From CAIUMH01 sp963758555 (GTDB taxonomy: Bacteria; Actinomycetota; Acidimicrobiia; Acidimicrobiales; RAAP-2): 64,000 nucleotides of DNA. Below the pieces are notes generated by a model. The model did not search any database and had not been told where the DNA came from. It saw only the letters and a program-made list of their open reading frames with translations. Positions within the stretch are counted from its first letter, which is position 1. Every line of letters starts with the position of its first letter. A program made the translations under genes and the position numbers. The DNA lies in assembly GCA_963758555.1 (NCBI GenBank), contig CAVWVW010000003.1, positions 2,046,001 to 2,110,000 of the forward strand. The letters run 5' to 3'. Below, piece by piece: positions 25,315 to 33,956 of the stretch.

Positions 25315-26618
25315 GCGTCCGCCTGGCGCTCGAGCCGGTAGGCCTCGACGTCCTGGCGCACCACGTGGTGGAGGTGGCGGAGCAGGACCTCTTGGTCGTT
25401 GTACTGGAACTCGGTGCGGGCCTCAGACTTCATGCGTCGCTGGACCGCCTCGAGCACGTTGGCGTCCTGGAGGGCGAAGTCCTTCGACACCGCCACGATC
25501 ATCTCCTGGGTGAGCCGCTCGCTGGCGTTCTTCGGAGGCACGAAGTGGTAGTCGAAGATGAACTGGTGGCTGTCGGGACCGAGCGGCCAGTACGTGTAGG
25601 TGACGACCGTGTTCTGCGACCACGTCAAGATCACGAAGTTCGGGTAGACGTGCCACATGTCCATGCCCCAGCCACCCAGCCGAGCGGGGTTCGAGGCCTC
25701 GCCCAGCTCGCCCAGGTCAGCCTTCTCTGCCGGGCCGTAGAGGCTGCCCTTGAACACCGACTGGGAGGGCAGCTGGCCCCGGTTCTTCTTGTTGGCGTAC
25801 TGACCACCTGACGAGAGCATCCGGTGCTTCCCCAAGGCCTGCATGTAGGGGAGCATGAAGGGGATCTTGTCGCCACCGGGCTCGGCCTGGGGGTTGTTGA
25901 CCTTCGCGTGCACGTAGGGCACGTGGTAGAACTCCGCGAACGCGTCGATGAACAGCTTCCAGTTCGAGTTCACGACCGCCTCGAGCCGATGGGTCTCGGA
26001 CAGCTTGTGGAAGGGATAGGCCTCGAGCTTGACGAGGTCATCGCCGAGGAACTCGCGCAGCGTCTGGCGTGGCTCCTTGTCGAAGTTGAGGAAGATCCAG
26101 TTCGCCCAGGTGTCACAGGCGATCTCGGGCAGGTGGAGCTTGTCGGGATCGAGACCCCTGAACTCCGGGGCGTTGTGGACGTAGTCGATGTTGCCCTCGA
26201 GGTCGTAGCGCCAGCCGTGGTACTTGCACGTGAACTGGCGACAGTTGCCCTTGGTCTCGTTCTGCGGCGTCTCATCCCAGACCAGCTGGTTGCCTCGATG
26301 CGAGCAGACGTTGTGGAACGCCCTGATGCGGTCATCGAGACCTCTCACGATGATGACCGAGTAGCCAAGGCCATCGAGCTCGCGGGTGAAGAAGGTGCCC
26401 TTGCGAGGCAGGTCCGACTCCCGCCCGACGTGGAGCCACGACCGCTTGAAGATCCCATCCCGCTCGAGCTCGTAGTACTCCGGATCGAAGTTGTCCCTGG
26501 CGTCCACGGGCGAGAAGTCGAGGCCGAAGGCCTCGGTCCAGGTGCCGACCGCAGGCTTGTCGAACTCGTCGATGCCGGCCGCTTCGGTCTCCGTGTGCTT
26601 CGTGAAATCGATGGTCAT
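25311..26618 (-). CDS. Rieske non-haem iron oxygenase alpha subunit, module A
   Basis: 435 residues. Rieske [2Fe-2S] ligands are C105/H107 (VCSHRG) and C131/H134 (CKYHGW); the loop between them is 23 residues, longer than the usual 15-17, and holds an extra cysteine, C126 (GNCRQF). Mononuclear iron ligands are H232 and H237 in EFYHVPYVH with D385 (LQDANV) as the third. The bridging acid before H232 is glutamate (E229), as in carnitine/choline-type enzymes, not the usual aspartate. Substrate unknown. No ferredoxin or reductase gene is adjacent. Module A is the most divergent of the four: its middle region (GQLPSQSVFKGSLYGP) differs from B, C and D. The small-protein gene follows, overlapping by 4 nt. 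Confidence 0.94.
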   Translation of the reverse strand: MTIDFTKHTETEAAGIDEFDKPAVGTWTEAFGLDFSPVDARDNFDPEYYELERDGIFKRSWLHVGRESDLPRKGTFFTRELDGLGYSVIIVRGLDDRIRAFHNVCSHRGNQLVWDETPQNETKGNCRQFTCKYHGWRYDLEGNIDYVHNAPEFRGLDPDKLHLPEIACDTWANWIFLNFDKEPRQTLREFLGDDLVKLEAYPFHKLSETHRLEAVVNSNWKLFIDAFAEFYHVPYVHAKVNNPQAEPGGDKIPFMLPYMQALGKHRMLSSGGQYANKKNRGQLPSQSVFKGSLYGPAEKADLGELGEASNPARLGGWGMDMWHVYPNFVILTWSQNTVVTYTYWPLGPDSHQFIFDYHFVPPKNASERLTQEMIVAVSKDFALQDANVLEAVQRRMKSEARTEFQYNDQEVLLRHLHHVVRQDVEAYRLERQADA

Positions 26619-26697
26619 CCTCGGGCCTCTCCCCTGCCGCCTCGGCGCTCCACGCCGGAGCCGCTGCGCTCACACCAAGGCCGCCGACGCGCAGAAA

Positions 26698-26712
26698 TCG
26701 TACGCAGTACAA
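26698..26712. promoter_or_regulatory. Imperfect palindrome upstream of Rieske A
   Basis: TCGTACGCAGTACAA: two TTGTAC-type half-sites separated by three bases, about 80 bp before the Rieske A start, next to an AT-rich TAGAATCT stretch on the minus strand. It resembles a TetR-class operator and shares TTGTAC with sites at 53.7 and 56.8 kb. No experimental support. Confidence 0.3.
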
Positions 26713-26802
26713 GATTCTACACCGTGCCGCTCGAGGGGCCCGGTGGGCTTCGGGCGCCCTCAGCACCCCGCAGCTCACACGTCCAAGCGCCGTCCCGCCT
26801 GC

Positions 26803-27396
26803 TCAGTCCACCGTCGGGTACGGCAGCAGATCGGCCTCGGGCTGCAGCCCGATCGAGTTGAAGACCACGGCGTGCAGCGTGTAGGTGCCGATGGTGAAGA
26901 GGATGTCGAGGAGCTCTTTGTCCGAGTAGGTCTCCGCCAGCGCAGCCCAGGTCTCGTCGCTGACCACGTAGCGCTCGTGGATCTCCTCGGCCGCTCTGAG
27001 GAGGGTCGCCTCTCCTGGTCCCCAGCCGGTCGCTCCCGACCCGAGCGTGATGCGCGCGAGGTCCTCGTCCGACCACCCCTCACGGCGCGCCTTGCGGGCG
27101 TGGCGCAAGAGCTCGTACTCGGCGCCACGCAGCCACGCCGTGCGCAGCACGAGCAGCTCGGTCACCCGGGGCGTCAGCCCAGACTCGAAGCGCAGGTACA
27201 GGCTCAGGCCGAGATCAGCGCGAGCCAAGCCCGGCTCGATGGCCAGGATCGAGAGCGAGTTGATCATCGCCCCCTCTGGGGGCTGCATCTCGGGGGGCAG
27301 CACACTGAGGGCCTCGACGGCTTCGTCGCTCCACTCCTCCCGGGGAAGCGGCCTCATCCGCGCCGTGCGGTGCGTGCTGCTCGGCTCGCTCGACAT
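26803..27396 (-). CDS. Carboxymuconolactone decarboxylase/AhpD-family protein
   Basis: 197 residues from ATG 27396, chosen because AGGAG lies just upstream; the open frame reaches 27528 without such a signal. AhpD-like helical fold: LTPRVTELLVLRTAWLRGAEYEL followed by RHARKARREGWSDEDLARI. The CxxC of peroxidatic AhpD proteins is absent, and the pattern E..H of carboxymuconolactone decarboxylase is only partly kept (GAEYELLRHA). Members with this form are common in catabolic clusters but mostly without known reaction. It lies between the Rieske A module and the TetR gene, all on the minus strand. Confidence 0.8.
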   Translation of the reverse strand: MSSEPSSTHRTARMRPLPREEWSDEAVEALSVLPPEMQPPEGAMINSLSILAIEPGLARADLGLSLYLRFESGLTPRVTELLVLRTAWLRGAEYELLRHARKARREGWSDEDLARITLGSGATGWGPGEATLLRAAEEIHERYVVSDETWAALAETYSDKELLDILFTIGTYTLHAVVFNSIGLQPEADLLPYPTVD

Positions 27397-27469
27397 CACC
27401 CGCTCCTCACTGGCGTCATCGACGCCTCCTCGTTCCTCTTCCTCGACGCACAGACGTGAGGCACCCGTC

Positions 27470-28153
27470 TCACGGTGCGTCGCGCGCATGGCGCTCGACG
27501 AGGTCGAGGTCTTGGCGGACCAGCTCAAGTGCCTCGTCCAGGTTCGTGGCTTGCCGATCCGCTGGCTGGCAGAGACCGTTGACGATGATCTCCTCGAGCA
27601 GCTGCGCCGTGTGCTCGGGGCCCATCTCGACGCCTCCGATCGCTCGGTACTGGAGGCCTGTGAGCGCGGCGATCAGGGTGGCGGCCACCTGGCGCTCGTC
27701 CAGGGGACGGAGCGAGCCCTCGCTGACGCCGTCGGCCAGGATCGAGGCGAGCAGGTCAAAGAGGAGGCGCCGGGAGTGCGCACTTCGGCGTCGCACGTCG
27801 TCACCGAGGGCGCCTTCGTTGTCGAGCGCGATCCGCAGACCCGCAGGGTTGGTCCCCGTCGCCTCGCCGACGAGGCGCAGCAGGCTCCGCAGCTTCGTGA
27901 CGGCCGAGCCTGGGTTGGCCTCTACCTCGCCGATGATCTCCTCGCGCCGCACCGTGGCCCGGTCGACGAGGGCCGCGAGGATCTCCTCTTTGGAGGAGAA
28001 GTAGTGATAGAGCGAAGGCCGCGAGACACCCACGGCGTCAGCGATCTCTTGGAGGGACGTCTGGCCGTAGCCGTGCTCGTCGAAGAGTCTGGCGGCGGCC
28101 GACAAGATGTCGTTCGCCGCGCTTTGGAAGCGCCGGCTCGAGGGCTTGGCCAT
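27470..28153 (-). CDS. TetR-family transcriptional regulator
   Basis: 227 residues from ATG 28153, with GAGGGG six bases upstream; an in-frame ATG at 28177 is possible. Helix-turn-helix: ILSAAARLFDEHGYGQTSLQEIADAVGVSRPSLYHYFSSKEEIL. The C-terminal ligand domain is of the type found in fatty-acid or xenobiotic repressors (RSLLRLVGEATGTNPAGLRI). It is divergent from the crotonase gene across 323 bp containing an imperfect GTTATACGATATCTAAC element, a likely operator for itself or the crotonase/GntR/FMO genes. Ligand unknown. Confidence 0.9.
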   Translation of the reverse strand: MAKPSSRRFQSAANDILSAAARLFDEHGYGQTSLQEIADAVGVSRPSLYHYFSSKEEILAALVDRATVRREEIIGEVEANPGSAVTKLRSLLRLVGEATGTNPAGLRIALDNEGALGDDVRRRSAHSRRLLFDLLASILADGVSEGSLRPLDERQVAATLIAALTGLQYRAIGGVEMGPEHTAQLLEEIIVNGLCQPADRQATNLDEALELVRQDLDLVERHARDAP

Positions 28154-28476
28154 CGTGTTCCCCTCGATCTCTTCCACGTTCGCCTCGCTTCGGGACGCGC
28201 AACGCGGTGATCACGCGCGTCGAGAATTCGACGTCTCTGATCTTACCGAGTCGAGCTCCACGCGACAGAGGGACCAGGTCACCACCACCAGCAGGGCCGT
28301 TTCGACCGCTTCACTCGAGCAGAGCGACGATTCGCCTTCCGACAGGGGGCCGGGGATAGTTATACGATATCTAACTTCGGGGTTCGTCAGCAGGCTGGTG
28401 CTGTCCGACGTCGGCGCCGATCAGCGGCGCGGAGGTCGCCCCGGGACGAGCAGATCACAGACCGAGACGGGGGACC
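28154..28476. promoter_or_regulatory. Divergent intergenic region between TetR and crotonase genes
   Basis: 323 bp without a supportable gene. At 28359-28375 the imperfect inverted repeat GTTATACGATATCTAAC stands out as AT-rich in a GC-rich background, about 100 bp before the crotonase start. A similar TAGTTATAC is present before the SDR gene at 37.9 kb. Likely promoter/operator for one or both divergent genes. A GAATTCGA stretch at 28225-28232 lies on the TetR side. Confidence 0.5.
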
Positions 28477-29337
28477 ATGGCCAAGCGCACGACGTTCGAG
28501 CAGTACAAGGACACCTACGAGAACTTCCACTTGGAGATGGACGACGACGGCATCTTGCTGATGCGCTGTCACAGCGACGACGGGCCCTTGATCTGGAACG
28601 CTGACGTCCACAACGACATGGCCGACGTGTTTGCCGACATCGCAGGCGACGCGGAGGTCAAGGTCGTCATCCACACCGGGACCGGCGAGAACTACAACGC
28701 CGACTGGGGCTTCTTGGCCAAGGGTGCCAACGTCGACACCCCAGCTCCCACCATGGGCTGGGCCCCGAGCGTCGAGTTCATGGACAACCTGTCCTGGTTC
28801 GGTCGTCAGATGCTCAACAACCTGCTCGACATCGACGTCCCGATGATCTCGGCGATCAACGGGCCGTGCAACATGCACTCCGAGGTGCCGCTCCTCTGCG
28901 ACGTGGTGCTGGCCTCAGACACCACCTGGTTCGATGACGGGCCGCACTTCCCACGCGGGATGGTCCCCGGCGACGGCCAGCACATCATGTGGCCCGCGAT
29001 CATCGGTCCGACGAGGGCGCACTACTTCCTCCTCACCAACGAGCGCATCACCGCCGAGAAGGCGCTGGAGTGGGGCGCCGTCAACGAGGTCCATCCCCAA
29101 GACGCCCTCCTCGAGCGCGCCTACGAGATCGCTCGAGACATCGCCCGCCGCCCTCCGATGGCCACGCGCTTCACCCGACGGCTGTTCACCCAGAACTGGA
29201 AGCGGCTGATGCTCGACGAGCTCAGCCACGGCATCGCCCTCGAGCTCTACGCCCAGCGCCAGTTCTACCCCGTGGGCGGCGGCATGGGACCGATCCAAGG
29301 CACCTGGGATGACGCCGATCCCTTCGCCACGTCCTAG
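28477..29337 (+). CDS. Crotonase-superfamily hydrolase resembling 6-oxocamphor hydrolase
   Basis: 286 residues. Crotonase fold, but the sequence pattern recalls 6-oxocamphor hydrolase of Rhodococcus, which cleaves a C-C bond of a cyclic beta-diketone: YENFHLEMDDDGILLM, QMLNNLLDIDVPMISAINGP, then FDDGPHFPRGMVPGDG and WPAIIGPTRAHYFLL. A histidine at 45, a histidine in NMHSEVP (~134) and an aspartate in LLCDVVLA (~142) fall where that enzyme has its catalytic residues, as far as I recall. Ordinary enoyl-CoA hydratase glutamates are not obvious. The neighbours (FMO, P450, SDR, GMC) fit a terpenoid or alicyclic route. Fourteen nt separate it from the GntR gene. Confidence 0.82.
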   Translation: MAKRTTFEQYKDTYENFHLEMDDDGILLMRCHSDDGPLIWNADVHNDMADVFADIAGDAEVKVVIHTGTGENYNADWGFLAKGANVDTPAPTMGWAPSVEFMDNLSWFGRQMLNNLLDIDVPMISAINGPCNMHSEVPLLCDVVLASDTTWFDDGPHFPRGMVPGDGQHIMWPAIIGPTRAHYFLLTNERITAEKALEWGAVNEVHPQDALLERAYEIARDIARRPPMATRFTRRLFTQNWKRLMLDELSHGIALELYAQRQFYPVGGGMGPIQGTWDDADPFATS

Positions 29338-29351
29338 GACGGATCACGACG

Positions 29352-30110
29352 GTGGCGGAGGTCTCTGAGCTCGACGCAGCTGAGCGAAGTGGTGCCCAGG
29401 CGTCCGTGCCGCCCGGGGCAGGAGCGAGCATGGCTCATCCGAACCTCAAGGACGTCGCCGAGCGCTACATCAGCGAGGGTGTGGTCTCCGGCCGCCTTCG
29501 ACCGGGAGCCAAGGTCGACCAGGACGAGATCGCGGCCATCTTGGGCATCAGCCGCCTGCCCGTGCGAGAGGCGCTGATCGAGCTCGCGCAGAAGGGCTTC
29601 GTGGTCTCGATCCCTCGACGAGGCTCCTACGTGGCCAGCCTCGAGGCGGTCGACATCGAGGACCACTACGAGGTCTTGGCCATGGCGTTCTCGTTGGTCT
29701 CTCGTCGTGCGGCCAAGAACATCTCGGCCGAGCGGCTCGGGGAGCTGGCGACGATCCACGCCACCATCGCTGAGACGGAGGACCCCGGTGACATCACCTT
29801 CTTGAACCGTGACTTCTACCTGGTCATCAACAGCGAGGGAACCTCTCGTCGGATGCTCTCCGTGCTCGGCTTCCTCGGCGGCGCCCTGCCCGCGTGGCTC
29901 TACCTCACGACGCCGTCGTACTTCGAGATCGAAGAGCTCTACCGGGCCCAGATGCTCGAGGCGCTGGCGAAGAACGACGAGGACGCCGCAGCCCTGGTCA
30001 CCGTCGAGCACCTTCGAGCCTGTGGTCGCTCGACCATCGAGACGCTGAGCAAACGCGGCTACTTCGATGCAGCGACGCACGAGCCGGCCGAGGAACCCGC
30101 CACCAGCTAA
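29352..30110 (+). CDS. GntR-family transcriptional regulator (FCD type)
   Basis: 252 residues from GTG 29352; an ATG at 29430 would give about 226. N-terminal winged helix: YISEGVVSGRLRPGAKVDQDEIAAILGISRLPVREALIEL, with the usual GntR recognition helix. C-terminal helical FadR-like effector domain from ~110, with acidic and histidine candidates for a metal (LATIHATIAETED, NRDFYLVINSEG, VEHLRACGRS). It follows the crotonase gene by 14 nt and precedes the flavin monooxygenase on the same strand, so it may respond to an acid intermediate of that pathway. Confidence 0.88.
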   Translation: MAEVSELDAAERSGAQASVPPGAGASMAHPNLKDVAERYISEGVVSGRLRPGAKVDQDEIAAILGISRLPVREALIELAQKGFVVSIPRRGSYVASLEAVDIEDHYEVLAMAFSLVSRRAAKNISAERLGELATIHATIAETEDPGDITFLNRDFYLVINSEGTSRRMLSVLGFLGGALPAWLYLTTPSYFEIEELYRAQMLEALAKNDEDAAALVTVEHLRACGRSTIETLSKRGYFDAATHEPAEEPATS

Positions 30111-30188
30111 AGCCGCTTCGATGATCGACAGAAGCCACGCGCCCAGCTTGAGCGCAACGACACCAGACAACCGAAGGTCACGACAGCC

Positions 30189-32009
30189 ATGACACAGCAC
30201 CTCACGAAACCAGAGCCCCCCTCGGTGGAGGAGCCCTCCTTGGAGGATCGCTCCACCGCCTGGCTCGGCGCCTTCGAGCAGGCACTCAACGAGCAGGACG
30301 CTCCCGGCTTCGACGAGCTCTTCTTAGAGGAGTCCTACTGGCGCGACATGGCCGCGCTGACCTGGGACACCTGCCAGTTCTGGGGCCGTGACGCCGTGCG
30401 AGCGGCGATCCTGCCCTCGGCGGCCGACGCAGGGTTCACCGAGCTGGCCCTTGACCCCGATCGCTCGGCTCCCAGGAACGCTGACTTCCTGGGTCAGGCG
30501 GTGATCGAGCTGTTCTTCACCTTCCGCACCGCGGTGGGCACCGGCAAGGGCTTCGCTCGCCTGGTCTCTGATGGCGCCACGCCCCTCGGCATGCGAGCCC
30601 AGCTGGTGGCCACCGCGCTCGTCGCCCTGGACGCCGCCCCTGAGGCACCCGCTCGCCACGAGCGGCTCGGCTTCGACCCGGCCTACCCGGGGCAGACCTG
30701 GAGCGAGTGGCTCGAGGCCAAGTCGAGCTTCGCCGATCGCGACCCCGACGTGCTGATCGTGGGCGGCAGCCACTCGGGTCTGAGCGTCGGGGCTCGCTTC
30801 GAGCGCAAGGGCATCTCGTATCTCATCGTGGAGAAGAACGAGCATCCCGGCGACATGTGGCGCAGCCGCTACGAGACCTTGGCGCTGCACACCCACACCC
30901 GCATGAACGATCTGCCCTACATCCCACTGCCCAAGCACTGGGGGAGCTTCACGTCGAAGGACCAGTGGGCCGACTGGCTCGACAGCTACGCCAAGATGAT
31001 GCACCTCAACTTCTGGGGGTCGACCGAGGCCCTCGGCGGCTCGTTCGACGACGAGGCCCGTGAGTGGGAGATCACGCTCCGCCTGGCTGATGGCACGACA
31101 CGGGTCATGCGCCCCAAGCACGTGGTCCTGGCCGTCGGCGGCGTGGGTGGTCGTCCGAAGATCCCCGAGCTTCAGGGCTTGGACGACTTCGCCGGAGAGG
31201 TGCTCCACTCGTCTCGCTTCAAGAGCGGTGCCGACCACGTCGGCAAGCAGGTCATGGTCGTGGGTTCCTCGACCACGGCCCACGACATCTGCCTCGACCT
31301 CTTCAACAAGGGCGCGCATCCGACCATGGCCCAGCGCGGCCCGGCCTGCGTGGTCAACATCCAAGAGCAGATCAACTTCTGCGCCGACTATGACGTCGTC
31401 TCGGTCGACGAGGCCGACCAGGTGCGCAGCTCGATGGTGCTGCCCCTGATGATCCGCCGAGCGCAGGCCTACACGCAGGGCACCGAGCGGTCCCACGCCG
31501 AGCTGCACGACGGCCTTCGCAAAGCGGGCCAGAAGCTCACCATCGGCCACGACAGCACGGGTTGGTCGATGAAGCTGTTCCGTGAGGCCAAGGGCTACTA
31601 CCTCAACATCGGCTGCTCAGAGGCCATCATCAACGGCGACGTCAAGATCCTCGACTTCAACCGCATCGAGCGCTTCGTCGAGCAGGGGGCGCTCCTCGAC
31701 GACGGCAGCGTCACCGCGCTCGACGTGATCGTGCTGGCCACGGGCTATCACGACCTGTCGAACGACGTCGAGGCGCTCTTCGGCGCCGAGGTGGCGCAAC
31801 GGCTCGGCCGGTGCGTCGGGGTGGCCGACGACGGCGAGTACCGGACCATGAGCCGCCCGACGGCCCAAGCGCACCTGTGGCTCATCAACGGCGGCATCGT
31901 CGACGCCCGCAAGTCCAGCGACCTCTTGGCGCTCCAGGTCATCGCGCAGCTCAAAGGGCTCGCACCGAGCCTCGTTCGCCAGGCCGACGGCAGCCTCAGC
32001 GAGCTCTAG
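30189..32009 (+). CDS. Flavin-containing monooxygenase with N-terminal NTF2-like domain
   Basis: 606 residues, FAD/NADPH-dependent. Residues ~25-150 look like an NTF2/SnoaL-type domain (LGAFEQALNEQDAPGFDELF; DTCQFWGRDAVRAAI; IELFFTFRTAVG). The monooxygenase follows: FAD loop VGGSHSGLSVGARF (192-197), the FMO/BVMO fingerprint FAGEVLHSSRF at 334-344, the NADPH loop VVGSSTTAHD at ~357-366 and VLATGYHDL near the end. Fused NTF2-FMO proteins are known, but the reaction here (Baeyer-Villiger or heteroatom oxygenation) is not determinable. Start ATG 30189. Probably induced with the crotonase/GntR genes upstream. Confidence 0.9.
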   Translation: MTQHLTKPEPPSVEEPSLEDRSTAWLGAFEQALNEQDAPGFDELFLEESYWRDMAALTWDTCQFWGRDAVRAAILPSAADAGFTELALDPDRSAPRNADFLGQAVIELFFTFRTAVGTGKGFARLVSDGATPLGMRAQLVATALVALDAAPEAPARHERLGFDPAYPGQTWSEWLEAKSSFADRDPDVLIVGGSHSGLSVGARFERKGISYLIVEKNEHPGDMWRSRYETLALHTHTRMNDLPYIPLPKHWGSFTSKDQWADWLDSYAKMMHLNFWGSTEALGGSFDDEAREWEITLRLADGTTRVMRPKHVVLAVGGVGGRPKIPELQGLDDFAGEVLHSSRFKSGADHVGKQVMVVGSSTTAHDICLDLFNKGAHPTMAQRGPACVVNIQEQINFCADYDVVSVDEADQVRSSMVLPLMIRRAQAYTQGTERSHAELHDGLRKAGQKLTIGHDSTGWSMKLFREAKGYYLNIGCSEAIINGDVKILDFNRIERFVEQGALLDDGSVTALDVIVLATGYHDLSNDVEALFGAEVAQRLGRCVGVADDGEYRTMSRPTAQAHLWLINGGIVDARKSSDLLALQVIAQLKGLAPSLVRQADGSLSEL

Positions 32010-32039
32010 CGGGAGCGCTGCTCGCCCTCACGCCTCTGC

Positions 32040-33830
32040 TCAGCTGGGCACGAGGGCGTGGCGGAGCTCCTCGACGAGGAGCGGCAGCACCTCTTGCCAG
32101 GTCCCGACGATCCCGACGTCGGCGGTCTCCCACACGGGAGCCTCCGCATCGGGGTTGATGGCGAGGACGGTGCCGGCCGAGCGAACACCCGCCATGTGGT
32201 TGAACTTGCCGCTCGTGCCGATCGCCACGTAGAGACGAGGTGAGATCGACCGGCCCGTGATGCCGATCTGGCGGACGTGGGGCATCCAGCTCTTGTCCGT
32301 CACCTTGCGCGTGCAACCGAGCTCGGCGCCGAGCAGCCTCACCAGCTCATCGAGCTGGCCGTAGTCATCGGGCGAGACGCCTTGGCCCACGCCGACGACG
32401 ATCTCGGCACCCTCCAAGGTCTCGAGCGAGTCCTCGGCGTGTCGGGCGGTGATCGTCACCCTCCGCCTCGGCTCGACGACGACCACGCTCGTCGACGCGG
32501 TCGAGTGGCGAGCGAGCGGCCGGTCGAGCACGCCGTCTCGGACCGTGACCATCTGGATCGGCGTCGTCGCGGTGATGGCCACGACCAGCTGGCCTCCGAA
32601 AGCTGGCTTCCACGCCACCAGGCGACCGTCGGTGACCTCCAGATCGACGGCGTCTCCCGTCAGCCCAGCCCCGAGCGCAGCAGCCGAGCGAGCAGCCACC
32701 TCGCGCCCGAAGGCGGTCGACCCCGCGATGACCGCCCAGGGCTCGGCGTCGAGCGCCCAGGTCGTGACCGCTCGAGCGATGTCCTCCTCGGCTTCGGCTC
32801 CTCGCACCTGAACGAGCTCATCGGCTCCCCACGAGCCCGCCTCGTCCGCAGCGAGCTCGACCGTGCTCAGCAGCGCCGTCGAGCCTCCGAGCGCTGCCGC
32901 CAGCTTGGCGGCGGCGCCCAGGAGCTCTTGGGTGAGGTGCTCTCGCCCAGGCTCGGCCAGGACGGCGACGAGAGGTCCTGCTCCGCCGGTCGGCGCCAGC
33001 TCGCTGGGAGCCCTCCGCTCCCCCGCTGAGAGAGCGCCGCTCTCGACGAGGAGACGCACGGCATCGCTCACCTGCTCGGCCACCGAGAGCTCCGGCGAGC
33101 GCAGCTGGCGTCGGTTGACCGCCAGCTCTTGGGTCGCTCCCACCCGCGTCGGGCTCGCGGGCTCACCCCACGGACCCGCGCCCAGATCGTCGGCGCTCAG
33201 GCGAGCGATGGCCGTGGCCGGGACCAGCGCACGACCCTCGGGCGGCACCTTTGCCGGCTCGCACAGCCGCTCGGCACAGCTGAGCAGCGCGGGCAGCTCG
33301 ACGTCGAGCTCGACCCACGCGTCATCGTGCTCGCAGCCGAGGTGGAGGATCTCGCCGTCGAGGACGAGCGACTTGACCCCGGTGGCGAAGGGGAGATCCA
33401 GCAGCTCAGCGACCTGAGGAGGGACCTGTCCGGTGTCAGAGTCGAGCGAGTTCCGGCCTGCCAGGACGAGATCGAACGGCCCCTCTCGCTCGAGGACGGC
33501 GGCGAGCGCCCGAGCGGTGGCGATCGTGTCGCTGCCAGCGAAGGCGGCGTCGGTGGCCAGGACACCGCGGGTGGCGACACCGCGGTCCAAGCCCCACTTG
33601 ATCGCCTCACGGAGCGCGTCATCGGCGGTGGGCGGTCCGAGGGTGATCACGCACACCGAGCTGTCGGGAGAGGCTTCAGCCAGCTCGACCGCCTTGCTCA
33701 CCGCTCGCCGGCAGTACGCACCGAGCTCGAGATCGAGCCCCTCGCGCACCAGACGTCCGTCGGGACCCAAGGTCATCTCGACGAAGGCCGGCACCTGCTT
33801 GACGAGCGCGGCGATCCGAAGGCCGCTCAC
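32040..33830 (-). CDS. Electron transfer flavoprotein, beta and alpha subunits fused
   Basis: 596 residues. Residues 1-250 are ETF-beta-like (IAALVKQVPAFVEMTLGPDG; DLVLAGRNSLDSDTGQVPP). After a linker, the rest is ETF-alpha-like (LVAVLAEPGREHLTQELLG) and contains the FAD site TRKVTDKSWMPHVRQIGITG and GTSGKFNHMAGVRSAGTV. Normally these are two genes, etfB and etfA; here one continuous frame carries both in the order beta-alpha. It passes electrons from acyl-CoA or similar dehydrogenases to the quinone pool. It is the last gene of the minus-strand group SDR/amidohydrolase/ALDH/ETF. Convergent with the FMO gene. Confidence 0.92.
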   Translation of the reverse strand: MSGLRIAALVKQVPAFVEMTLGPDGRLVREGLDLELGAYCRRAVSKAVELAEASPDSSVCVITLGPPTADDALREAIKWGLDRGVATRGVLATDAAFAGSDTIATARALAAVLEREGPFDLVLAGRNSLDSDTGQVPPQVAELLDLPFATGVKSLVLDGEILHLGCEHDDAWVELDVELPALLSCAERLCEPAKVPPEGRALVPATAIARLSADDLGAGPWGEPASPTRVGATQELAVNRRQLRSPELSVAEQVSDAVRLLVESGALSAGERRAPSELAPTGGAGPLVAVLAEPGREHLTQELLGAAAKLAAALGGSTALLSTVELAADEAGSWGADELVQVRGAEAEEDIARAVTTWALDAEPWAVIAGSTAFGREVAARSAAALGAGLTGDAVDLEVTDGRLVAWKPAFGGQLVVAITATTPIQMVTVRDGVLDRPLARHSTASTSVVVVEPRRRVTITARHAEDSLETLEGAEIVVGVGQGVSPDDYGQLDELVRLLGAELGCTRKVTDKSWMPHVRQIGITGRSISPRLYVAIGTSGKFNHMAGVRSAGTVLAINPDAEAPVWETADVGIVGTWQEVLPLLVEELRHALVPS

Positions 33831-33921
33831 GTGGAGCTCGTCATCTGCTGGGCGGCGGATCGTCTCGACGCTGTGTGATTGCCATGCACGCTGCTGGTGT
33901 CCTCTCTCGTGCCTTTCGGGT

Positions 33922-33942
33922 CAGCCCGGCCTCGCTGGCCGG
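33922..33942 (-). terminator. Hairpin between aldehyde dehydrogenase and ETF genes
   Basis: GCCCGGCC, loop of five bases, GGCCGGGC: a perfect 8-bp GC stem 15 nt after the aldehyde dehydrogenase stop. No T-run follows on the minus strand, so termination would be partial; it may separate the ALDH and ETF transcripts. Confidence 0.5.
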
Positions 33943-33956
33943 GCGGGGCCTGCTGG

